Shown here piece after piece: positions 25,695 through 33,730 of a stretch of DNA of 64,000 nucleotides. The notes under the pieces are model-generated. The model did no database searches, was not told where the DNA came from, and worked only from the letters and a program-made list of their open reading frames with translations. The position numbers were made by a program, and so were the translations under genes. Positions within the stretch are counted from its first letter, which is position 1. Each line of letters starts with the position of its first letter. Source of the DNA: Chloroflexi bacterium HGW-Chloroflexi-4 (lineage in GTDB: Bacteria > Chloroflexota > Anaerolineae > Anaerolineales > Anaerolineaceae); the NCBI GenBank assembly GCA_002840715.1, contig PHBW01000009.1:108489-172488 (forward strand), written 5' to 3'.

Positions 25695-26381
25695 ATGTCT
25701 CCATTTAGCGGATTCAATTCCTCCACGGGTAAGAACACACCCATCCCGGCGGCTTTTTTCACCGACTTGCTGCCTCAGGTTACCAACCTGGATGATCTGC
25801 GTGTGATCCTGTGGTCATTTAGGAGTCTCGACCAACAGCAAGGTGATTTGCGCTATCTGACACTTGAAGATTTCTTTGAAGCTGAAGATTTTATTCCCTC
25901 CCTCGGGAAGACTGAAAAAGAACAAAAAGAAAGACTCATAAAAGCATTGGAAGCCGCCGTGCGGCTGGGGGTGCTTCTAAAAGCTGAGAATGGCGAACAG
26001 GAACTTTTTTTCCTCAACTCGCCGCGCGGAAGGGCCGCCATTGAAGCATTATCAAAAGGAGCCTGGCAGCCTGGCGTCAATCATTCGGCGGCATATAATG
26101 TCGAAAGACCTAATATTTTTGCCTTATACGAACAAAACGTCGGCTTGTTGACTCCTTTAATTGCTGATGCATTACGTGACGCAGAAAACCAATATCCGGC
26201 AGACTGGATCAATGATGCCTTCAGAATTGCCGTGACGAGAAATGCCCGCAGTTGGAAATATATAGAAGCCATTTTACGCAAGTGGAAAGAGAAAGGCCGC
26301 GATGAAGGAGATCAACGATCCGCTCAGGAAGATCGCAAACTCGACAGTGAGGGCCAATATGGCGACTACATCCTCCACTAA
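25695..26381 (+). CDS. DnaD-like replication protein
   Basis: A 228-residue protein. The C-terminal part (about 140-200, FALYEQNVGLLTPLIADALRD then DWINDAFRIAV and SWKYIEAILRKW) matches the DnaD/DnaB2 DNA-binding domain used in Firmicutes primosome assembly. The N-terminal 130 residues may be a divergent winged helix. It overlaps the next ORF; the last 20 residues are charged and variable. In this operon a role in loading DnaB is likely. Confidence 0.8.
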   Translation: MSPFSGFNSSTGKNTPIPAAFFTDLLPQVTNLDDLRVILWSFRSLDQQQGDLRYLTLEDFFEAEDFIPSLGKTEKEQKERLIKALEAAVRLGVLLKAENGEQELFFLNSPRGRAAIEALSKGAWQPGVNHSAAYNVERPNIFALYEQNVGLLTPLIADALRDAENQYPADWINDAFRIAVTRNARSWKYIEAILRKWKEKGRDEGDQRSAQEDRKLDSEGQYGDYILH

Positions 26382-27699
26382 AACGGATAAACCCAAAGAA
26401 GAAGTCTGCCCTATCTGCGGCGGTGTTGGGTTTGTGCGCAAAGATGTGCCGATCAGCGACCCTGATTTTGGCAAACTCACCATGTGTGTCTGCAAACAAA
26501 ACGATCAGAATCGCAGCGCTCAAGAACGCTTACTACGCATGAGTAATCTTGAAGCTTTCAGTCAGATGACCTTTCATTCTTTTTCAGTACAGGGCCGGCT
26601 TGGGTTGGGTGACGAGCAGATTCAATCACTGCAATATGGTTTGAGTCAGGCGCAGCAATACGCCGCCGCACCGCGCGGCTGGATGGTGCTGATGGGTACA
26701 TACGGCTGCGGCAAGACGCATCTGGCAGCCGCCATTGCCAACACCTGTGTCGAATACGGCATGAATACCCTTTTCTTGACCGTCCCCGATTTGTTGGATT
26801 GGCTTCGTTATTCTTACGATTCTTCTGATACCACCTTTGAACAGCGCTTCGAAGAAATCCGCAACGTGGGTCTGCTGGTGCTGGATGATCTTGGCTCTCA
26901 GAATTCCACAAAGTGGGCTGCTGAGAAATTATTTCAGATCATTGATTACCGCTATTCACGTAAACTACCTCTGGTGGTGACCACCAACCTGACCTTTGAA
27001 GATCTCGATGACCGCATCCGTTCACGTTTGCAAGACCCCGATCTTTCTACCCGTGTGCGCATTTCCGCGCCGGATTACCGCACACCGATCAAAGACAGCA
27101 AAGACCCCCTGGTTTACCAGCTTCAATTATTGGGTGACCGCTCGTTTGGCAACTGGAGCGGCAGGGAACCTGAAAGACTTCCCCTTGATGTTCAAAATAA
27201 CCTTGAGAATGTCTTCAGGGCTGCCCAGGATTTCGCCGAATCTCCTCGCGGCTGGCTGGTGATGATGGGCACCTACGGCTGCGGCAAGACCCACTTAGCG
27301 GCTGCCATCGGCAATTACCGCAAAGGAATGGGTGATGACCCTATTTTTGTGGTTGTGCCTGATCTGTTGGATCATTTGCGTGCCACGTTCAGTCCATCCA
27401 GTAATGTTTCTTATGATGAGATGTTTAACCGCGTCAAAAGCGCTTCAGTGTTGATCCTTGATGACCTCGGCACGCAGAGCGCCACCCCCTGGGCGCGTGA
27501 AAAGCTCTATCAGATCTTCAACGAACGCTACAATGCCAAGCTGCCCACAGTGATAACCATGTCTGGCAACCTTGATGATCTGGATGCCCGCATCCGCAGC
27601 CGCATGCTGGACGGCCGCTTATGCGCCATTTATGAGATCATGGCGCCTTCTTATCGCGGTGGTTTGCCGCGTGCAGAACGTCCGCGTAAGAGCAAATAA
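26359..27699 (+). CDS. DnaC-type helicase loader with two AAA+ domains
   Basis: About 446 residues (465 if the ATG at 26302 is used; 26359 has GAGGG and overlaps dnaD less). It has a four-cysteine zinc element (CPICGG ... CVCK) and then two successive DnaC/DnaI/IstB-type AAA+ domains. Domain 1 has GTYGCGKTHLAAAI near 113-126, Walker B LLVLDDLGSQ and DDRIRSRLQD. Domain 2 has GTYGCGKTHLAAAI near 305-318, VLILDDLGTQ and DARIRSRMLDG. Both keep Walker A, Walker B and the arginine region, so both may bind ATP. Loaders normally have one such domain. There is no transposon context, so IstB is unlikely. Confidence 0.88.
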   Translation: MATTSSTKTDKPKEEVCPICGGVGFVRKDVPISDPDFGKLTMCVCKQNDQNRSAQERLLRMSNLEAFSQMTFHSFSVQGRLGLGDEQIQSLQYGLSQAQQYAAAPRGWMVLMGTYGCGKTHLAAAIANTCVEYGMNTLFLTVPDLLDWLRYSYDSSDTTFEQRFEEIRNVGLLVLDDLGSQNSTKWAAEKLFQIIDYRYSRKLPLVVTTNLTFEDLDDRIRSRLQDPDLSTRVRISAPDYRTPIKDSKDPLVYQLQLLGDRSFGNWSGREPERLPLDVQNNLENVFRAAQDFAESPRGWLVMMGTYGCGKTHLAAAIGNYRKGMGDDPIFVVVPDLLDHLRATFSPSSNVSYDEMFNRVKSASVLILDDLGTQSATPWAREKLYQIFNERYNAKLPTVITMSGNLDDLDARIRSRMLDGRLCAIYEIMAPSYRGGLPRAERPRKSK

Positions 27700-27713
27700 T
27701 CTTTCCAGGGAAA

Positions 27714-28154
27714 CTAAACCGGTTTTACCTCAGAGGTGCAGTGCGGACAGCGGCTGGCCTTCTTTGAAATTTCGGTTACACAGTAGGGACATTTACGTGT
27801 GGTCACTTCAACTACTTTTTCCTCTTTTTTGATTAAGCGATCCATGGCATGGATGATGATAAAGATTATCAGTGCCACGATCAAAAAATTCACCACATTG
27901 TTCAAAAAAAGCCCGTAATTCAAAGTAGCAGCACCTGCAGCCTGGGCTTCTGCCAGGCTGGCATACTTGATTTTGCTCATGTTGATGTAAAGGTTTGAAA
28001 AATCCACCTTGCCGAGAAGCAGCCCTATGGGCGGCATAATGATGTCATTGACCAGCGATGTAATAATCTTGCCAAAAGCACCACCGATGATCACTGCCAC
28101 AGCCAGATCCACCACATTTCCGCGCATCACAAACTTCTTGAATTCATTTAGCAT
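27714..28154 (-). CDS. mscL: large-conductance mechanosensitive channel with C-terminal zinc ribbon
   Basis: A 146-residue MscL, a stretch-activated channel that releases solutes on osmotic downshock. [21 protein letters not shown] is the N-terminal helix and pore-lining TM1, [22 protein letters not shown] is TM2. The usual short cytoplasmic helix bundle is followed by [20 protein letters not shown], a CxxC-CxxC zinc ribbon not found in standard MscL. The start at 28154 has AGGAGG; the longer open frame to 28313 is not needed. Convergent with the loader gene. Confidence 0.9.
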   Translation of the reverse strand: MLNEFKKFVMRGNVVDLAVAVIIGGAFGKIITSLVNDIIMPPIGLLLGKVDFSNLYINMSKIKYASLAEAQAAGAATLNYGLFLNNVVNFLIVALIIFIIIHAMDRLIKKEEKVVEVTTRKCPYCVTEISKKASRCPHCTSEVKPV

Positions 28155-28323
28155 GATTCCTCCTTTGAAACTGATAATATTCATAAACTTTACCTCGAAT
28201 AAAGAGAGATTGTCAAATGTTATTTTCAAACCCAGGGAATCTTGAATTTGTGGTGCACCTGTGCTTGGGGTTGGTGTTCTAGTGTAAATCAAACTTCTCG
28301 CCCCCCTTGACACAGGGATTATA

Positions 28324-28357
28324 ATTAAATAATAGAATAAATATTCTATTATTTAAT
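28324..28357. repeat. AT-rich 16-bp perfect inverted repeat
   Basis: The arms at 28324-28339 and 28342-28357 are perfect reverse complements around AA; each has only one G or C. A TTGACA at 28307-28312 sits 17 bases before TAATAG at 28330, so the left arm covers a possible -10. It lies in the 485-base gap 28155-28639 between divergent mscL and MFS genes. The rest of the gap also holds a looser AT inverted repeat (about 28460-28510) and the MFS promoter. Confidence 0.55.
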
Positions 28358-28620
28358 GGTGGTGCCCTTTAACAACCTTATAAATTGCCAACCTATCCCC
28401 GATTGTTGCATAAACCAATTCCAATTCACCCGGCAAAATCGGCGATTCTAAGATCAAATTTTAATTGTTTTGAATTGTTTTTGATTTCACATAAATAAAA
28501 CAATTAATTTTACGGCGCCCTCATGAGAGAATCTAATTTGTGCTCCAACTTTTTGAGCAATTCACTCGAAGCCTCCCCTAGCTGGTTGAATTGCCCTTAC
28601 CTGTGAACTTCATTTCACCG

Positions 28621-28629
28621 TGTTAGAAT
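28621..28629 (+). promoter_or_regulatory. extended -10 promoter of the MFS gene
   Basis: TGTTAGAAT, an extended -10 identical to that at 23603-23611. The ATG is only ten bases downstream of it and no ribosome site is seen, so the leader is very short or absent. Confidence 0.55.
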
Positions 28630-28639
28630 ATTCTTCACC

Positions 28640-29878
28640 ATGATCGCCAAATTAAAAATCGCTCAAAAAGAATACCCGGGCCAGTTCTGGATTCTGTTCA
28701 TCGGCATGCTGATCAGCACCATCGGACAATCCATGATTTGGCCGTTCTTGATGATCTATGTCTCGAAGAAACTGGAACTGCCATTAGCGCAAACGGCCAG
28801 CTTGATCAGCATGAACGCTGCTATGGGCTTAATCTTTTCGTTTGTAGCCGGCCCCATCATCGACCGCCTTGGACGCAAGTGGGTCATGGTGGTCAGTTTG
28901 GTGGGTATGGGAATCATGTATTTCTTTTTAAGTAGAGCTGCCACTTTCGTTGAGTTCGCAGCGGCACAGTGTCTGATGGGTGCATTGACCCCGCTTTACC
29001 GTGTGGGTGCAGACGCCATGTTGGCTGACCTGATTCCGGCTGAGAAACGCACAGATGCCTATTCACTGCTGCGCATGAGCAACAATGCTGGCGTGGCGAT
29101 TGGCCCTGCCATAGGCGGCCTGGTGGCCTCTACATCCTATACCTTGGCCTTTTATGTTGCTGCAGCCGGATTAGCCTTTTACGGGCTGCTGATTGCCTTA
29201 AGAGCCAAAGAAACACTACCCAGCGGTGTCTCAAACACACTCAAAGGAAAATTCATATTTTCAGGCTATGGGCACATCTTCAGACACCGCGAGTTCATGG
29301 GGTTTATTGGCGCTTTTACTCTGACGACCATGTTGGCTTCCATGGTTTGGGTGCTGCTGCCAGTTTATTCAAACACCAATTTTGATTTACCTGAAAAATT
29401 GTATGGTTTTATCCCCACGACCAATGCCGTTATGGTGGTTGCTTTGCAATACCTGGTTACTCTTGTTACCCGGCGTCACAAGCAAATGGCCGTGCTAACC
29501 GTTGGCACAGTATTCTATGCAGTTTCAACAGCCATGATCGCTCTTTTTACCGGTTTTTGGGGATTCTGGTTATGTATGGTGATTATGACGATCGGCGAAT
29601 TGATTATTAGTCCAACCGCCACAACTTACACTGCCAATGCTGCTCCAATTGAAATGCGTGGAAGATACATGAGCATGTTTGGATTAACCTCCAGTGTGGC
29701 ATCTTTGATCGCACCTGTTTTAGGCGGTGCGTTGAGCGACCAGTTTGGAGGGCGAACCATCTGGCTGGGCGGGGGAGTGATCGGCCTGTTGGCGATAGGC
29801 GCCTTCTTCTGGTTAACCGTTCTGGAAGACAAACGCAATAATTCAAAAATCCTTTCGACGAATTCAGCAGGATCTTGA
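28640..29878 (+). CDS. MFS transporter
   Basis: A 412-residue 12-helix major facilitator. The loop 2-3 signature DRLGRKWVMV is clear, and the start of TM1 is GQFWILFIGMLISTIGQSMIWPFLMIYV. Its overall pattern resembles drug-efflux type MFS proteins. The substrate is unknown. No regulator gene is adjacent. A large AT-rich intergenic region with a palindrome lies upstream. Confidence 0.85.
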   Translation: MIAKLKIAQKEYPGQFWILFIGMLISTIGQSMIWPFLMIYVSKKLELPLAQTASLISMNAAMGLIFSFVAGPIIDRLGRKWVMVVSLVGMGIMYFFLSRAATFVEFAAAQCLMGALTPLYRVGADAMLADLIPAEKRTDAYSLLRMSNNAGVAIGPAIGGLVASTSYTLAFYVAAAGLAFYGLLIALRAKETLPSGVSNTLKGKFIFSGYGHIFRHREFMGFIGAFTLTTMLASMVWVLLPVYSNTNFDLPEKLYGFIPTTNAVMVVALQYLVTLVTRRHKQMAVLTVGTVFYAVSTAMIALFTGFWGFWLCMVIMTIGELIISPTATTYTANAAPIEMRGRYMSMFGLTSSVASLIAPVLGGALSDQFGGRTIWLGGGVIGLLAIGAFFWLTVLEDKRNNSKILSTNSAGS

Positions 29879-29903
29879 AGGGCAATTAATAAATCAGCAG
29901 CTA

Positions 29904-29932
29904 TTGCGAATAGCCATCGAAATTTGTATAAT
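29904..29932 (+). promoter_or_regulatory. full sigma-70-type promoter of the secreted repeat protein
   Basis: TTGCGA, 17-bp spacer, TATAAT (29927-29932). The ATG at 29942 is nine bases past the -10, predicting a leader of a few bases at most. Confidence 0.7.
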
Positions 29933-29941
29933 AAGAGAGTG

Positions 29942-30892
29942 ATGAAGAATTTTCGCTGGTCTTCTGTTTTTTTGATACTGGCTTTACTGGTTGCGCTTGT
30001 ACCGCAGACAGTTAATGCACAGTCCTCAGATTCCGTTTTTGTGTCTGAAACCGGGCACTGGATCTGGGGTGATTTCTTGCGAACCTATAACAGTGTCAGC
30101 GATCCCCTGCTTTATTTTGGTTATCCCATTACTGATGATTTTATCGATCCCCTGACCAACCAACGTGTTCAATACTTTCAACGTGCGCGTTTAGATCTGG
30201 TGGATACACCTGAAGGACCAATGGTACAGATTGCTCCTCTTGGCAAATTATTGCATGAAGAAGGTGCAGAACTTGCCGATATTCCACGCGAGGGACCGAC
30301 CTGTCGTAATTTTAATTCAGGATTTTCCGTTTGTTATGCATTTTTGCAGTTTTATGATGCATATGACGGTGCAACATGGTTTGGACAACCCATCTCTGAG
30401 GTCGAAGTTGTTGATGGTCATTACATGCAATACTTTGACAATATTCGCATGGAATGGTGGCCCGATAAACCCAGCGGTGAGCGCGTGGTCATCTCGGATC
30501 TTGGCCGTATCTATTTCGACAAAGAAGTTCGCAACCCTGAGTTGTTAAAATCCAATCAAGCCTCAAGTATCGCCGGCACGCTCATTAATCCTGTGGTCAA
30601 TGTGTTTGCCCTAAATTCTCTGATAGGGGCTGGTGAGCCGCAAACTATTTTTGTGATTGTGCAAAGTCAAAACCTGATGCCGGTTGCGAATGCCCAGGTG
30701 GGAGTGACCCTTTATTATCCCGATGGTAGCAAACAGTTCTATCGTCTTGCCGAGACCAACGAATTCGGTATCAGTCAATTCAGCTTCCAGGTCGACCAAC
30801 TGGAAATCAAAACTACCGTAAACGCTATCGCTGAGATCAACGTCCGCGGGGAATCCGCAACCGGAAGAACCTGGTTCCGCATCTGGTGGTAA
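29942..30892 (+). CDS. secreted protein with two imperfect LGFP-like repeats
   Basis: About 316 residues. The signal peptide is MKNFRWSSVFLILALLVALVPQTVNAQ. Two related segments follow: one at about 34-85 (GHWIWGDFLRTYN ... YFGYPITDDF ... VQYFQRARLDL) and one at about 128-180 (YAFLQFYDAYDGATWFGQPISE ... MQYFDNIRMEW), similar to LGFP-type repeats. The C-terminal 100 residues look Ig-like (AQVGVTLYYPDGS). ATG 29942 is chosen because TTG 29924 overlaps the -10. The role is unknown; a cell-surface or secreted location is likely. Confidence 0.65.
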   Translation: MKNFRWSSVFLILALLVALVPQTVNAQSSDSVFVSETGHWIWGDFLRTYNSVSDPLLYFGYPITDDFIDPLTNQRVQYFQRARLDLVDTPEGPMVQIAPLGKLLHEEGAELADIPREGPTCRNFNSGFSVCYAFLQFYDAYDGATWFGQPISEVEVVDGHYMQYFDNIRMEWWPDKPSGERVVISDLGRIYFDKEVRNPELLKSNQASSIAGTLINPVVNVFALNSLIGAGEPQTIFVIVQSQNLMPVANAQVGVTLYYPDGSKQFYRLAETNEFGISQFSFQVDQLEIKTTVNAIAEINVRGESATGRTWFRIWW

Positions 30893-30932
30893 TTTCAATA
30901 TCCAAATAATTCGGATTAATAAGAGGTTTACA

Positions 30933-31343
30933 ATGACACGCGAAATTGTTTGGAATGAAGAATATTCGGTTGGGGTTAATATACTTGATCGGCAGCATCA
31001 AACGATCATAAATGTGCTTAACAAATTATTTATCATATACGATACTACAACAGAAGCTAAAGATTTAGTAACCATTTTGAACGAATTGATCGATTATGCA
31101 AATCTTCATTTTACAACTGAAGAAACTTTATTGGAAAAATATCATTATCGTGATTTGATCGTTCAACGAAATGAGCACTCAATATATCAGCAAAAAATTA
31201 ATAAATTTATTGATCGAATAGCAAACGAAGAACATCAAGTAATGTCGGAAGCGACCGGATTTCTTGTTGATTGGTGGATGGGTCATATTCAAGGCAGTGA
31301 CAAGGATTACACTCGCTTTCTGAACAATAATGGTGTTTTCTAA
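30933..31343 (+). CDS. bacteriohemerythrin
   Basis: A 136-residue hemerythrin: four-helix diiron oxygen-binding protein. Ligands are visible as H in DRQH (about 23), H and E in NLHFTTEE (about 58 and 62), H in RNEH (about 78), and H and D in WWMGHIQGSDKDY. AGAGG precedes the start. In an anaerobe it could bind or scavenge oxygen, or deliver it; that is inference. Confidence 0.9.
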   Translation: MTREIVWNEEYSVGVNILDRQHQTIINVLNKLFIIYDTTTEAKDLVTILNELIDYANLHFTTEETLLEKYHYRDLIVQRNEHSIYQQKINKFIDRIANEEHQVMSEATGFLVDWWMGHIQGSDKDYTRFLNNNGVF

Positions 31344-31348
31344 AAAAT

Positions 31349-31378
31349 AATAACGCCCGGAAGACTCCGGGCGTTATT
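31349..31378. terminator. bidirectional terminator
   Basis: A 13-bp stem, AATAACGCCCGGA with TCCGGGCGTTATT, and loop AGAC. It sits between the convergent hemerythrin and TPR genes. Confidence 0.85.
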
Positions 31379-33709
31379 TTATTTTTTCTGATTTCTCAAT
31401 TCTTCATACAACCTGCGGTAATCGTTGCTGTTTGGCGGGTTTAACTCAATCAGGTTCTGCAGGGTTGCAAGTGCACCATCACGATTTTCCTGTCGTAAAC
31501 ATTTTTCTGCCAGGGCATCCAATTTTTCAATAATCTCTTGCTGTCTATTTTGTGTTTGATAAAAACGAATCAAGCGTTTTTGAATATCGATGTTATCAGG
31601 GCGGTCTTCCAATAAGGCGTCAAGAAAACGTTCTGAGCGTTCTTTATGGCCGGCTGTTTCAAGCAGCCTGAGGAAAGCATCCAGTTCATTCATCGCGCCT
31701 GATGGCAGACCAATGCGCAGATAAAGATCAATCAAAGTTGCACGTGTGGTGGATTCTAGTGGCTCCAAACTGCGAAGTTGTTCAAGAATTTTGATGGCCT
31801 GTTTCAGATCAAGGCTTTGAAGTTCAATATCTGCCAGTTTATTCAGGATCTGCACTGCCCAGGTGCGTGAGGTGACAGTCTTTTGCGATAGCGATAAGGC
31901 TTTTTGATAATCTGATCTTGCCAGATCCAATTCGGCCAGCAGATAATGCACATTGGCAATATCCATGTATTGCTGAACGGCTTCATCCATGCGGTTTGAA
32001 GAAATCAACAGATCTATCAACATATCCCTGACTGAAAGATCCATGGGGGCAAGTTTGGACACACGGGTTAATAGTCTTACCGCCTGGTTAGTTTCGCCTC
32101 TGACATTATAAAGATAGGCAACGAGGTTGAATTTTTCGACAGCCTCAAGAATGCGTCCTTCCATGATCAGCAGTTCACCGATTTGCACATGCAGTGGTAG
32201 ATAGGTAGGGGCGTGGGTAAGAGCATAAAACGCTTCCTCCATTGCTGTGCGGATCTTGCCTTCGGCTGCCAATTGTTTGATGAGTGCAAGAGCTTCGATC
32301 ACCTGGCTGTTAGTGGTTTCAAGAAGCATTTCCGCAAGAGGAATCGGAGGATTGCCTTCAGGCTGCTTAGGTAGTTGGCTGCGGGCTTCTTTCAAATAAT
32401 CACGCCAATCATTGCGCATGATTTGAGCTTGAATGATTTTTGTGATATTCGCCAAATCTTTTTCTTCGTTTACCCGTTCATGTGCTTCAAGGATTGGCTC
32501 GTATAATTGGGTAAGTTCATTTTCCATATCGCGCGGCACTGATAACACATCGGCAAGCTTAAGTGCTTGGAGTGCGTAAGTGCTTGAGTCTTTATATTGA
32601 CCGGCTTTTTCTTGAATTTGGGCTATTAATAAGTTTGAAGCTAAGGCGTAGGCAGGGTTTCTGACTGCTTTTTGCAGATGTTTCAATGCTTTTTGAGGGT
32701 TGGCTGAATAAGTCAACAACGCCAATACGTATTCTGCAGCAGACAGGTTAAGGCCCAGGTCTATCGCTCTTTCTAGCTCAACGGCCGCTTCGTCATCCTT
32801 GCCCGCTGTTTGCAAGTCAATAGTTCGGCTGAGGTGTGTACGAGCGCGAGACCGTTCGGCATCTTTTGAAGATAAATCGCCAGTTCCACGCAAAAGGTGA
32901 ATCTGCCGCCGCATTGGAACATGTCCATCAGCGTCTGTGGGTTCAGGTTGGTCAAACAACATGCCAGCCATTTCTTTTAGTGCAATCAATCGCGCTTCGG
33001 TGAGAGGATCATATTTTGGTAAGCTTTCTGCTGCCGGAGCAAGATTTTCAGTTTGTTTTCCTGAGGTTTTATATACTTGTCCGGGTCCAACATTGCTGGA
33101 TTGTGGCAAGGTCATTTGTTGGCCAGTTTTTAACTGCATCATGGCATTTTGAGCTGCCTGGTTTTGAGGTTCAAGACCCAAGGTATATTGCACAACCTGG
33201 CTGGCTTTTGAGATATCTCCGCTGAATTGCATTAATGCTGCTACAAATAAGTATTCGGTTACACATTCGGCTATCAATCCCATTTTGTCGTAGATCATTG
33301 CAAGGCGCATGCGCACCGTTTGATTGTTTGGATCCAAACGGATGGCTTCTTTGAAAGCTGCTATGGCATGCTCTGCGTCTCGTGCTTTGAGTTGTTTTTC
33401 TCCACATTGCATAAACGATTTAACCGCGTCGATGATCTCACCAGTGTGTTCATAAATCCGCCCCATCTTTTCGAAGGGCATTGGGTCGTCAGGAGTGATG
33501 CTTGAACAACGAAGATAAAACTTCAAAGCTTCGTCATACTGTTCAAGTTGATAGCTGGCTAAGCCGGCGCTGGCAAGTGCCATTGCATCTGTTTGGTTTT
33601 CAAGCAGTGCCTGTCGGTAGAATTCCAATGCTTTGGCCCAGTCTTGTTCCCAGGCGGCTGTGTGCCCCTGACTCATAAGGGTTTGAAATTGGGCAGATTC
33701 TTGGCTCAT
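31379..33709 (-). CDS. large TPR-repeat protein
   Basis: A 776-residue soluble protein made mostly of tetratricopeptide repeats. The N-terminal block (about 5-185) has clear TPR helices (WEQDWAKALEFYRQALLEN, HAIAAFKEAIRLDPNNQTVR). A polar linker (190-230) follows, and then more repeats to the C terminus (about 300-770). There is no signal peptide or membrane helix, and no catalytic domain is visible. Probably a scaffold for protein-protein contact. It follows polA with a 21-base gap on the same strand. Confidence 0.8.
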   Translation of the reverse strand: MSQESAQFQTLMSQGHTAAWEQDWAKALEFYRQALLENQTDAMALASAGLASYQLEQYDEALKFYLRCSSITPDDPMPFEKMGRIYEHTGEIIDAVKSFMQCGEKQLKARDAEHAIAAFKEAIRLDPNNQTVRMRLAMIYDKMGLIAECVTEYLFVAALMQFSGDISKASQVVQYTLGLEPQNQAAQNAMMQLKTGQQMTLPQSSNVGPGQVYKTSGKQTENLAPAAESLPKYDPLTEARLIALKEMAGMLFDQPEPTDADGHVPMRRQIHLLRGTGDLSSKDAERSRARTHLSRTIDLQTAGKDDEAAVELERAIDLGLNLSAAEYVLALLTYSANPQKALKHLQKAVRNPAYALASNLLIAQIQEKAGQYKDSSTYALQALKLADVLSVPRDMENELTQLYEPILEAHERVNEEKDLANITKIIQAQIMRNDWRDYLKEARSQLPKQPEGNPPIPLAEMLLETTNSQVIEALALIKQLAAEGKIRTAMEEAFYALTHAPTYLPLHVQIGELLIMEGRILEAVEKFNLVAYLYNVRGETNQAVRLLTRVSKLAPMDLSVRDMLIDLLISSNRMDEAVQQYMDIANVHYLLAELDLARSDYQKALSLSQKTVTSRTWAVQILNKLADIELQSLDLKQAIKILEQLRSLEPLESTTRATLIDLYLRIGLPSGAMNELDAFLRLLETAGHKERSERFLDALLEDRPDNIDIQKRLIRFYQTQNRQQEIIEKLDALAEKCLRQENRDGALATLQNLIELNPPNSNDYRRLYEELRNQKK

Positions 33710-33730
33710 GAATATTCTTTCATTTTAATT

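Noticed and set aside
26359-27699. IstB transposition helper
   Set aside because: It has two AAA+ domains and a zinc element, sits with dnaB and dnaD-like genes, and no IstA or IS ends are present.
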